32,929 nt of DNA from Clostridia bacterium (lineage in GTDB: Bacteria > Bacillota > Clostridia > UBA1212 > UBA1255). The translations under genes and the position numbers were made by a program. The notes under the pieces were generated by a model. It did not search any database and was not told the DNA's origin. It was given only the letters and a program-made list of their open reading frames with translations. Shown one piece after another: positions 15,092 through 22,943 of the stretch (positions within the stretch are counted from its first letter, which is position 1; every line of letters starts with the position of its first letter). Location: NCBI GenBank assembly GCA_016287565.1, contig JAEFAM010000020.1:1-32929 (forward strand). The letters run 5' to 3'.

Positions 15092-16840
15092 TCACTGAAT
15101 ATGGGCAGGATCATCGTTGCCCGAGAATTTTGTATCGTGGGTGTTCATAAGCTGGTCGAAACTGATGCCGTAGGTGCGGGCAATGTCAAGAGCGAAGCTC
15201 TTGCCCTGAGGCGGCATGGGCAATATCAGGTACGTTCTCTTGGATCCGGCGTATTTCTTGCGGCCTTCCTCCGTGAGCACTTCCATTTCGGTAGATTCGT
15301 CGACGCCTGCCACCAGGCTCACCAGGTCGCTCAGCGCCGGCTCCTTGTTGAGCTCCGGAATGTTCTCCGCCAGTTCGTGTATGTGGGTGGCGAAAACGCA
15401 GCGCGCGCCGACTTTGCGGAGGTATTTCATTATCTCTTCGGCAATGAACAGGCACTCCTGATGGCTGGTGCTGGAGAGCGACTCGTTCATCAGTATCATG
15501 CTGTATTTGGTGAGGCGCGGCAATATCTGCTCCAGGCGTATACATTCTTCTCCCAGCCTTCCTTCGCTGATGGAATTCTTCTCCAGCTCCGGGAAGTGGG
15601 TGTAGATGTTGTCAACGGGGCTTATCCTGCCTTCGGATCCGGGGATGGCGAAACCTGCCTGGTAGAGCAGCTGGGTGATGCCCACGGCTCTGGTGAAAGT
15701 GGTCTTGCCGCCCTGGTTGGCGCCGGTCAGTATGAAAATGCGACCGGCTTTGTCCGACATCTCCGCGTTGTTCAGCACCACCACGTTGGAAAGCTCGCTG
15801 AGGCCGATGTCGCTCTGGATCCTGATGGCAAAGCTGGCATCGTAAATGTCCTTGACGTAGAAGACTCTCTCGTCTTTCGGAGCGGGAGTGGGGAAGCACA
15901 CGGGCAAACCCGTTTTGATCAGGTTCCTCGCCAGCCTGCTGCCTCCGATGTAATAATAAACTTCGGGGATCAGGTCGAACAGGAACTGGGTCTCGATATA
16001 TTCGAACCGGGCAAGCACCGTTGCCAGATGCTTGAACGTGTCTCCCATGACGCTCTCAAGGTCGCGCATGATGGCAATGTCGAGAGTGTTGGCTCTGTTG
16101 TCCTTCAGGATCGAATAGAAGGAGCCGAGACCGAAATAAGTCTCGTCGTTCTTCTGGCGTCCCAGTATGGAAGTTACCAGCGCTTTGTTGCGGAAGGGCT
16201 TGGGCTCGATGGAAAGCAATACCGCCTCGATGGGGCGAAGTTCGTTGTCCAGATTAACGCCGATGGTGACGGAGGTCATCGTCTGGATCTTTTCAGAGAG
16301 GCTGGGAAGCTCGTGGCGCAGGTTGCGGTAATTGTCGCTGTCGTATATGCCGCTGATCATTTCCTGGAGCCGCTTCACGCCGGCGGAGAGGAAATCTCTG
16401 TCGGGAGAGCAGAACAGGGAATGGAGCACGTCTACGCACTGCATATACACTTCCAGCATATCGATGCGCCATGCGATGCGGCGCATATCGTCGTCGTGGG
16501 AAATGTTGGCCTTCTCCATCTTGCGGAGGTTGTTGGTGAGGGGCAGCAGCGTGGTGTCGAAAGACTCCTCAAGTTCGGGATAATCCATGAAATCCTGGAG
16601 TATATCCTGCCTGTATTTGATCACTTCTGCGTCCGGGATCATGTCCAGCATGCGCGCCCTGATGTAGGTGCGGCTGTCGTTCCTGATCTGCATGCCGTCC
16701 AGGATCATATCGAGGTTCATGTCACGCTCCAGCATGTCCTGGTTGAACAGCTTCCTGCGGCCGCTTTTCACCTCGCGCTCCGTGGCTCTGCCTCTTTCGT
16801 AATCCGGCCATAAAAGGCTGAATGCAAATTTTTCGTCCAT
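15092..16840 (-). CDS. MutS-family ATPase lacking the mismatch-binding domain
   Basis: 582 residues from ATG at 16838-16840, chosen because GAGGA lies about 6 nt upstream; an upstream ATG at 16859-16861 has no ribosome site and would sit only a few bases from the predicted transcription start. The C-terminal half is a MutS domain V: Walker A GANQGGKT at about 372, a LMNESLSSTSHQE segment with Walker B/D-loop features, and FATHIHELAENIP with the usual ATPase histidine. The N-terminal half is helical, like the lever/clamp region. The mismatch-recognition Phe-x-Glu domain of MutS1 and the Smr nuclease domain of MutS2 are both absent. Such short MutS homologs occur in Firmicutes and their DNA substrate is mostly unknown. 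Confidence 0.82.
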   Translation of the reverse strand: MDEKFAFSLLWPDYERGRATEREVKSGRRKLFNQDMLERDMNLDMILDGMQIRNDSRTYIRARMLDMIPDAEVIKYRQDILQDFMDYPELEESFDTTLLPLTNNLRKMEKANISHDDDMRRIAWRIDMLEVYMQCVDVLHSLFCSPDRDFLSAGVKRLQEMISGIYDSDNYRNLRHELPSLSEKIQTMTSVTIGVNLDNELRPIEAVLLSIEPKPFRNKALVTSILGRQKNDETYFGLGSFYSILKDNRANTLDIAIMRDLESVMGDTFKHLATVLARFEYIETQFLFDLIPEVYYYIGGSRLARNLIKTGLPVCFPTPAPKDERVFYVKDIYDASFAIRIQSDIGLSELSNVVVLNNAEMSDKAGRIFILTGANQGGKTTFTRAVGITQLLYQAGFAIPGSEGRISPVDNIYTHFPELEKNSISEGRLGEECIRLEQILPRLTKYSMILMNESLSSTSHQECLFIAEEIMKYLRKVGARCVFATHIHELAENIPELNKEPALSDLVSLVAGVDESTEMEVLTEEGRKKYAGSKRTYLILPMPPQGKSFALDIARTYGISFDQLMNTHDTKFSGNDDPAHIQ

Positions 16841-16872
16841 AGCGGATCCTCGCTTCGTCATTGATTATGACG

Positions 16873-16901
16873 ATTATACCATCTTCTCTTAAAATTGACA
16901 A
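16873..16901 (-). promoter_or_regulatory. Predicted promoter of the MutS-like/lipid-kinase operon
   Basis: On the minus strand: TTGTCA (16901-16896), a 17-nt spacer and TATAAT (16878-16873), preceded by TGG as an extended -10. Transcription should begin near 16866. Its -35 box is the complement of the glgB -35 box shifted by one base. Confidence 0.8.
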
Positions 16902-16923
16902 TAATCGGTGAAAGTGTTATTAT
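16895..16923 (+). promoter_or_regulatory. Predicted glgB operon promoter
   Basis: A perfect TTGACA at 16895-16900, a 17-nt spacer and TATTAT at 16918-16923. Transcription should begin near 16930, leaving a leader of about 100 nt before glgB. Its -35 bases overlap those of the divergent minus-strand promoter. Confidence 0.75.
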
Positions 16924-16935
16924 TGGCTCAGCGCT

Positions 16936-16947
16936 TTCGGATCCGAA
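16936..16947. promoter_or_regulatory. 12-bp palindrome just after the glgB start site
   Basis: TTCGGATCCGAA is a perfect palindrome about 6-17 bases after the predicted transcription start. GCG (16931-16933) and CGC (16951-16953) flank it and TTTTTT follows at 16955-16960. It could be an operator or a weak early terminator in the leader. Confidence 0.4.
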
Positions 16948-17031
16948 TATCGCATTTTTTAACGGCAATGTGGCTTCGAAGCAGTTTCGTATTATTTTTT
17001 GGCGAAAGGCGGTCGGCAGGGCGGATAAGCT

Positions 17032-19002
17032 ATGTTTTCCGATGCTTATTTAGAAGAACGGTTCGTAAACGGAGAACTATTTGACGCTTATAATTATTTC
17101 GGGAATCACAGGATAAGCCGCGGCGACGGGAACGATGCCGTGGACGGTGTGCTGTTTCGCGTTTTTGCGCCCAACGCCGGGAGCGTAAGAGTTGCCGGAG
17201 ATTTTAACGGCTGGGGAAATGACTGCGTTGACGGAGACATGCGTTCCGGCCTTATGGCCAGGTCCGACAGGGGCGTCTGGGAGGCATTCGTGCCCGGACG
17301 GATCGAGGGATCGCTGTACAAATACGAGATCACGGACAGGTCCGGAAATGTATTTTTTAAAAACGACCCCTTTGCCATCTCCGCCGAGTTGAGGCCCGGC
17401 ACCGCTTCCGTCGTCTGCGACATTCCGGACCGTCAATGGCAGGACGGGGACTGGCTGTCGCGCCGTGCTTCCGAAAATAAATACGAAAAGCCGGTCAATA
17501 TATATGAGCTCCATCTGGGTTCCTGGCGTCGCGGCAATATTCCCGGAATCGACTATAAAGAAAACTGGCAGGAGGCGGAGCGCAGGAAGAGCGAAGAACC
17601 GTTCCTGAACTACCGCGAGATAGCGGATCAGTTGTCCGTGTATCTGTCCTCGATGCACTATACCCACGTGGAGCTTATGCCCGTGTGCGAACATCCTCTC
17701 GACGGCTCCTGGGGTTACCAGACCGGCAGTTATTATGCGTTGACCTCCCGGTTCGGAACGCCGGAAGACTTTATGTATTTCGTCGACCGGATGCACACCT
17801 GCGGAATAGGCGTCATAATGGACTGGGTGCCGGGCCACTTCTGCAGGGACGTATCCTGGCTGTACCGTTTCGACGGGTCATATCTTTATGAGTATGAGCA
17901 GGAGAACAAGCGGGAAAATCCGCTCTGGGGCACGGCCAATTTCGATTATTCCAGGCCATGGTCCATGAATTTCATGGTCTCCAACGCGGTCTACTGGCTG
18001 AAAGAATACCATCTGGACGGTCTTCGCATCGACGCGGTGGCCAATATCATATATTTCGACTACAACGAGATGCATCCCGTAAGGCCCCGGAACGGGTACG
18101 GCGGGTTCGAGAATATAGAGGGGATACGCTTCCTCAAAAACGTGAATACCGCTGTACACCAGCTGTGCCCCGGAGCCGTCACCGTGGCTGAAGATTCCAG
18201 CACCTATCCGGGTATGACAGGTAAAGTTTCCGACGGCGGCGTGGGTTTCGATTTCAAGTGGAATATGGGCTGGATGAACGATACGCTTAAATATATGAGC
18301 GAATCTCCACAGAAACGGCATTCGGACCACAACAAGATGAATTTCGCCATGATGTACGCCCATACGGAGCGCTTTTTGCTGAGCCTCTCCCACGACGAAT
18401 CCGTGCACGGCAAAAAGACGTTGCTGGACAAGATGTACGGGAACCTGGAAGACAAATTCGCCCAGTTCAGATCGTTCCTGCTCTATATGATCTGCCATCC
18501 CGGCAAGAAGCTTTTGTTTATGGGCTCCGAGTTCGGCCAGATCATGGAATGGCGCTATTACGAGTCGCTGGAATGGAAGATGCTGCTGTATCCGCCCCAC
18601 GGGCTTCTGCACGAATACGTAAAGGCCCTGAACGGCTTCTATCTCGGTGAGAGGGCGCTGTATGCGGGAGACTATTCAGGCGGCGGATTCAGGTGGATCG
18701 ACGCGGACGACAGCAAAAGGAGCGTATATTCATTCGTGCGCTCGGATCCCGCGGACGACAGGAACTTCCTGGTGGTGGTATGCAACTTTTCGCCCGAGAC
18801 TTACAGGGATCTGCCGGTGGGAGTGCCTCGTTTTTGCGACTATAAGACTGTATTCGAATCATATGAGAGAGAAGACGAAGATCCCGTCGCTTCGGAGCTC
18901 GTCAGGCCTTCTCCCGAAGGGGCCGGAAGCTGTCCGTTCAGGATAAAGACGGACATAAAGGGTTACGGGGCAAAGATATTGAAGCCTGTTTTCAGGTTTT
19001 AG
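17032..19002 (+). CDS. glgB: 1,4-alpha-glucan branching enzyme
   Basis: 656 residues. It cuts alpha-1,4 chains and re-attaches them as alpha-1,6 branches on glycogen. The N-terminal CBM48-type domain is seen in VAGDFNGWGND (about 55-65). The GH13 core carries DGLRIDAV with nucleophile D334, VAEDSS with acid/base E387, SLSHDESVHGK with D455, and MGSEFGQ afterwards. The C-terminal beta domain ends at 656. There is no signal peptide, so it is cytosolic. It is the first gene of the glycogen operon, with a weak GGGCGGA ribosome site. A 128-nt gap with 12-bp repeats separates it from glgC, so output of glgB and of the later genes may differ. Confidence 0.95.
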   Translation: MFSDAYLEERFVNGELFDAYNYFGNHRISRGDGNDAVDGVLFRVFAPNAGSVRVAGDFNGWGNDCVDGDMRSGLMARSDRGVWEAFVPGRIEGSLYKYEITDRSGNVFFKNDPFAISAELRPGTASVVCDIPDRQWQDGDWLSRRASENKYEKPVNIYELHLGSWRRGNIPGIDYKENWQEAERRKSEEPFLNYREIADQLSVYLSSMHYTHVELMPVCEHPLDGSWGYQTGSYYALTSRFGTPEDFMYFVDRMHTCGIGVIMDWVPGHFCRDVSWLYRFDGSYLYEYEQENKRENPLWGTANFDYSRPWSMNFMVSNAVYWLKEYHLDGLRIDAVANIIYFDYNEMHPVRPRNGYGGFENIEGIRFLKNVNTAVHQLCPGAVTVAEDSSTYPGMTGKVSDGGVGFDFKWNMGWMNDTLKYMSESPQKRHSDHNKMNFAMMYAHTERFLLSLSHDESVHGKKTLLDKMYGNLEDKFAQFRSFLLYMICHPGKKLLFMGSEFGQIMEWRYYESLEWKMLLYPPHGLLHEYVKALNGFYLGERALYAGDYSGGGFRWIDADDSKRSVYSFVRSDPADDRNFLVVVCNFSPETYRDLPVGVPRFCDYKTVFESYEREDEDPVASELVRPSPEGAGSCPFRIKTDIKGYGAKILKPVFRF

Positions 19003-19011
19003 CCATAAAGG

Positions 19012-19071
19012 AACGGTAAAAGCAACGTTAAAAGTAACGTTAAAAGTAACGGTAACGATAACGAAAAAACG
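19012..19071 (+). repeat. Five 12-bp tandem repeats between glgB and glgC
   Basis: Units start at 19012, 19024, 19036, 19048 and 19060. Units 2 and 3 are identical (AACGTTAAAAGT) and the others differ by 1-5 bases. AACGTT is self-complementary, so neighbouring units can pair as small hairpins. The gap also holds a CCGCC/GGCGG stem at 19084-19099. Function is unknown; possible roles are a protein-binding array, an mRNA-stability element or a slippage-prone spacer. Confidence 0.75.
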
Positions 19072-19130
19072 ATCATCTCGTCTCCGCCGGAAGCGGCGGG
19101 ACAATGAATAAACAAAGGAGTGACCGGAAA

Positions 19131-20276
19131 ATGATTCACAAGAATATGGTGGCGCTGATATTGGCGGGAGGCCAGGGAAGCAGGCTGGGGGCAATGACGA
19201 AAAAAGTTGCCAAGCCCGCCGTGCCTTTCGGCGGAAAGTACCGCATCATCGACTTCGCGCTCAGCAACTGTTCCAATTCCGGAATAGACACGGTGGGAAT
19301 ATTGACCCAGTACCGGCCCCAGCAGCTGTCGACCCATATCGGGATCGGAACGCCCTGGGACCTGGACCGTATCCACGGAGGCGTGTCCATATTGCCCCCG
19401 TATATGAGCGAGGCCGGAGGCGACTGGTACCGCGGCACCGCCAACGCCGTGTATCAGAATCTGGGATTCCTTGACCAGTACGATCCTTCCTACGTGCTGA
19501 TATTGTCCGGCGACCACATATACAAGATGGACTACCGGAAGATGCTGTCGGAGCACATCGAGAAAAAGGCGGAGGCCACTATCGCGGTCATTGACGTGCC
19601 TTTAAGTGAAGCTTCCAGGTTCGGCATCATGAACACGGACGACGAGGGCAGGATCGTCAGTTTCGAAGAGAAGCCCGCGAAGCCCAAGAGCACGCTGGCG
19701 TCCATGGGAATATACATTTTCTCATACGCCAACCTTAAAAAGTTTCTGTCCCAGGACGCCAACGATCCGGATTCGGACAACGATTTCGGCAAGAACATAA
19801 TCCCGGCAATGATCGCATCCGGCCAGAAGCTGATCGCGTACAGGTTCGACGGCTACTGGAAAGACGTGGGGACCGTTCAGAGCTACTGGGAGGCCAATAT
19901 GGACCTTCTGAAGGCGGACAACGATGTCAAACTTTTCCAGAGCGACTGGAAACTCTATACGGAGACCGGTTCCATACCGTCCCAGTACATCGGGCCCGAC
20001 GCGGAACTCAAGGACAGCATTATTTCCGAGGGCTGCGTCATAGAGGGGCAGGTGGATCATTCGGTCATATTCCCGGGCGTGTATATCGGAAAGGACAGCC
20101 GGGTGGTGGATTCCATCGTGATGGCAGACTGCAGGATCGAGGAAAACGTCATCGTAAACAAGAGCATTCTGCTGGAAGGCGTGACCGTAAAGTCCAGCAA
20201 CGCGGTGGGAGACGGAAAAGAGATCGCCGTAATAGACGAGGGCAAGGTATTGTCCGGCGGCGGATTTATGGACTGA
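19131..20276 (+). CDS. glgC: Glucose-1-phosphate adenylyltransferase
   Basis: 381 residues from ATG 19131, chosen because AAAGGAG (19114-19120) lies upstream; ATG 19104 is in frame but precedes that site. It makes ADP-glucose from ATP and glucose-1-phosphate, the committed step of glycogen synthesis. The nucleotide loop [10 protein letters not shown] (11-20) is intact, followed by [34 protein letters not shown] and the sugar-phosphate region [11 protein letters not shown] left-handed beta-helix of hexapeptide repeats fills the C-terminus. GlgD follows 13 nt downstream. In related bacteria the GlgC/GlgD pair forms a heterotetramer whose allosteric control differs from GlgC alone; that is family knowledge and not visible here. 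Confidence 0.95.
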   Translation: MIHKNMVALILAGGQGSRLGAMTKKVAKPAVPFGGKYRIIDFALSNCSNSGIDTVGILTQYRPQQLSTHIGIGTPWDLDRIHGGVSILPPYMSEAGGDWYRGTANAVYQNLGFLDQYDPSYVLILSGDHIYKMDYRKMLSEHIEKKAEATIAVIDVPLSEASRFGIMNTDDEGRIVSFEEKPAKPKSTLASMGIYIFSYANLKKFLSQDANDPDSDNDFGKNIIPAMIASGQKLIAYRFDGYWKDVGTVQSYWEANMDLLKADNDVKLFQSDWKLYTETGSIPSQYIGPDAELKDSIISEGCVIEGQVDHSVIFPGVYIGKDSRVVDSIVMADCRIEENVIVNKSILLEGVTVKSSNAVGDGKEIAVIDEGKVLSGGGFMD

Positions 20277-20289
20277 GAGGTGCGGCAAT

Positions 20290-21405
20290 ATGAAAGATTA
20301 CATGGCAATACTCAATCTGGCTGAAAACGAGAACAACATCCGTTCTCTTACCACCAACCGCCCCATAGCGTCGATACCCATCGGCAGCAGGTACAGGGTC
20401 ATCGACTTTATGCTGTCCAATCTGGTCAACGCCGGCATCGGCAACGTGGGCATCTTCACGGAGAGCAACTCCCGCTCTCTGGCGGACCATCTGGGCACCG
20501 GCAAGCCCTGGGATCTCAACCGGAAGAACGACGGCCTTTTCCTGTTCAATCATGGCCTGTGCAACCTGATGTATACCGATTCCAAGCTCATAAAGAACAA
20601 TATGGAATACATCTACAGGAGCAAGAGTAAAGACGTTATCCTCTGCTCCTCGTATATGGTGTGCAATATGGATTTCGCGGCAGTTGCCAGGGCTCACGAG
20701 GCCTCCGGCGCCGATATTACCGTGGTGTATACTCATACCGAGAAAGCCGACACGGAATTCTCCGACTGCTTTACCCTCGACGTGGATCCGGAGACCGGAA
20801 AGCTCAGGGGAGCCGGGAAGAACGTAGGCATCGGGAAAGTGGCTGACGTGTGCATGGAGATCTTCCTGATGCCCAAAAAGCTGCTTACAGACTTCATATA
20901 CAAGAGCACTTCGCTCACGTCTCTTTCCAACTTCTACAACCTGATATTCGACCAGATCGGGAACCTCAAGTTCAACACCTACAGATTCGACGGCTTCGTG
21001 TCCTGCATAAATACGGTCTCCTCCTATTTCAAGAGCAATATGGACATGCTGGATATCGGCGTCAGTTCCGAGCTTTTCAGATCAGTGGAGCGGCCCATAT
21101 TCACGAAGATCAAGGACGAGCCTCCCACGCTGTACGTAAAAGGGTGCAGTGTGTGCAACGCGCTGATCGCCGACGGCTGCAGGATAGAAGGCACGGTGAA
21201 AGACTCGGTGCTGGGCAGATACGTTGACGTGGAGAAGGGCGCGGTAGTGGAAAACAGCATAATCCTGCAGAACGTGAGGGTTCATAAGAACGCCAGATTG
21301 TCCCATGTTATTATTGACAAAAACGTGGATATAGACGAAAATACAGAGCTGAAGGGAAGCGAGTATTTCCCTCTGGTCATTGAAAAGAGAAATCTTCTTC
21401 GCTGA
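20290..21405 (+). CDS. glgD: GlgD, non-catalytic ADP-glucose pyrophosphorylase subunit
   Basis: 371 residues. The fold matches GlgC, seen in SIPIGSRYRVIDFMLSNLVN and the hexapeptide C-terminus (NSIILQNVRVHKNARL), but the GGQGSRL nucleotide loop is replaced by a NENNIRSL region. It is therefore the GlgD subunit, which modulates GlgC instead of catalysing the reaction. GAGAGGTG at 20275-20282 overlaps the glgC stop region and precedes ATG 20290 by 7 nt, giving near-coupled translation. Its presence with glgC is characteristic of Bacillota. Confidence 0.93.
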   Translation: MKDYMAILNLAENENNIRSLTTNRPIASIPIGSRYRVIDFMLSNLVNAGIGNVGIFTESNSRSLADHLGTGKPWDLNRKNDGLFLFNHGLCNLMYTDSKLIKNNMEYIYRSKSKDVILCSSYMVCNMDFAAVARAHEASGADITVVYTHTEKADTEFSDCFTLDVDPETGKLRGAGKNVGIGKVADVCMEIFLMPKKLLTDFIYKSTSLTSLSNFYNLIFDQIGNLKFNTYRFDGFVSCINTVSSYFKSNMDMLDIGVSSELFRSVERPIFTKIKDEPPTLYVKGCSVCNALIADGCRIEGTVKDSVLGRYVDVEKGAVVENSIILQNVRVHKNARLSHVIIDKNVDIDENTELKGSEYFPLVIEKRNLLR

Positions 21406-21438
21406 CGTTTTCGATTCTTTTCAGAAAGGATTTTTTAA

Positions 21439-22872
21439 ATGAAGGTTTTATTTGTTACCACTGAGGTAAGACCTTTCAGCAAAACAGGCGGTCTGGCCGA
21501 CGTTTCTCTGGAGCTCCCGAGAGCCCTGAAGAAAGCCGGCATCGACGTCCGCATAATCACTCCTGAATACAGCGACATACCTTACGTGTTCAGATCCTCC
21601 ATGATACCCCTTTCTACGTTCGGCGTGACGGTGGGATGGAGGAACCAGTATTGCGGCCTGAAATATATGCTCTACGACGATCTGCCGGTATATTTCATCG
21701 ACAACGAATATTATTTCAAGCGGCCGGGGTGCTACGGATTTTACGACGACGGAGAGCGTTTTGCCTATTTCTGCAGGGCGGTCATGGAGTCCGTTGTCCA
21801 TATGGACGATTTCTACCCGGACGTGATCCACTGCAACGACTGGCAGACGGGCATAATCCCGCTGTACCTCAGGGACGTTTATTATCAGCGCCCCGAATTC
21901 AAGAGAGCGGCTTCCATTTTCACGATCCATAATCTGAAATATCAGGGCGTGTTCGCGCCTTCCGTGCTGGAGGATCTGCTGGGCCTGAACTACGGCTACT
22001 ACAACGACGAGAAGCTTAAATTCAGAGACGGCGTTTCGTTTATGAAAGCGGGAATCGTTTTTGCGGACAAGGTAGTCACGGTTTCCGAGACATACGCCCG
22101 TGAGATCACCACGCCTTATTACGGCGAGGGCCTGGACGGGCTTCTGAACGCCAAGGCTTTCAAGCTTTCCGGCATAACCAACGGCATAGACTATACGCAC
22201 AACAATCCCGAAAACGACAGGAACATAAAGCTGAACTACGACGTTGCCACCAGGGAGAGGAAGAAGGACAATAAGCTTGCCCTCCAGAAAGAGCTGGGCC
22301 TTCCTCAGAACGCAGACGTGCCCGTTATCGCCATGGTCACGAGGCTGGTCAAGGAAAAGGGCATCGACCTGGTCACCTGCGTAATGGAGGACATCCTTAA
22401 GAACGATCTTCAGTTCGTGATGCTGGGCACCGGCGACAGGGACTATATGGATTTCTTCGAATATTACGCTTCCGCCTATCCCGGAAAGATTGCCGCCGTG
22501 ACCCGTTTCGACGGTGCGCTGGCTTCCAGGATATACGCCGGAGCCGATATTTTCCTGATGCCTTCAATGTTCGAGCCCTGCGGCCTGTCTCAGATAATCG
22601 CCATGAGATACGGCACCGTGCCCGTTGTCCGGGAGACCGGAGGCCTCAAAGATACCGTAAAGCCATACAACCAGTATACCGGTCACGGCAACGGCTTCTC
22701 CTTCGCGAATTTCAACGCCCACGAGATGCTGGGCGCATTGAGATACGCTCTTGAAAAGTATAAAGATCACGAGATCTGGGACAACATCGTGCTGGAGGCC
22801 ATGAACACCCGCATCGATTGGGAGACCCAGTCTAAGAAGTATATCGACTTATATAACGAGATAGCTATCTGA
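21439..22872 (+). CDS. glgA: Glycogen synthase (ADP-glucose dependent, GT5)
   Basis: 477 residues, the usual length for bacterial GlgA. It adds glucose from ADP-glucose to the non-reducing end of alpha-1,4 glucan. The ADP-glucose motif KTGGLADV begins at K15, HCNDWQTG lies at about 131-138, and the C-terminal GT-B domain has FEPCGLSQIIAMRYG and RETGGLKDTV. AAAGGA precedes the ATG. It is the fourth gene of the operon and 71 nt upstream of glgP. Confidence 0.95.
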   Translation: MKVLFVTTEVRPFSKTGGLADVSLELPRALKKAGIDVRIITPEYSDIPYVFRSSMIPLSTFGVTVGWRNQYCGLKYMLYDDLPVYFIDNEYYFKRPGCYGFYDDGERFAYFCRAVMESVVHMDDFYPDVIHCNDWQTGIIPLYLRDVYYQRPEFKRAASIFTIHNLKYQGVFAPSVLEDLLGLNYGYYNDEKLKFRDGVSFMKAGIVFADKVVTVSETYAREITTPYYGEGLDGLLNAKAFKLSGITNGIDYTHNNPENDRNIKLNYDVATRERKKDNKLALQKELGLPQNADVPVIAMVTRLVKEKGIDLVTCVMEDILKNDLQFVMLGTGDRDYMDFFEYYASAYPGKIAAVTRFDGALASRIYAGADIFLMPSMFEPCGLSQIIAMRYGTVPVVRETGGLKDTVKPYNQYTGHGNGFSFANFNAHEMLGALRYALEKYKDHEIWDNIVLEAMNTRIDWETQSKKYIDLYNEIAI

Positions 22873-22881
22873 CAATCCCGC

Positions 22882-22921
22882 GCCTCGCCAGGCCGGGTCT
22901 GCCGGCTGCGCGCTTCGAGGC
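22882..22921 (+). other. Two-tier GC-rich hairpin between glgA and glgP
   Basis: Outer arms GCCTCG (22882-22887) and CGAGGC (22916-22921); inner arms GCCGG (22892-22896) and CCGGC (22902-22906). No U-tract follows. It may be an mRNA processing or stability element inside the operon. AGGAGG lies after it, just before the glgP start. Confidence 0.4.
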
Positions 22922-22943
22922 CGCCTCACCGTCAGGAGGATTT

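Noticed and set aside
15101-16813. 570-codon open frame on the plus strand
   Set aside because: It mirrors the MutS-like gene on the minus strand, which has Walker motifs, a promoter and a ribosome site. The plus frame has none.
15092-16840. Canonical MutS or MutS2
   Set aside because: The mismatch-binding domain and the Smr domain are both missing and the length is too short.
16936-16960. Strong intrinsic terminator in the glgB leader
   Set aside because: The palindrome leaves almost no loop and the stem near the T-run is interrupted, so it would be weak; kept only as a possible operator.
19012-19071. Replication-origin iterons
   Set aside because: The repeats are inside a glycogen operon with no replication initiator or AT-rich unwinding region.
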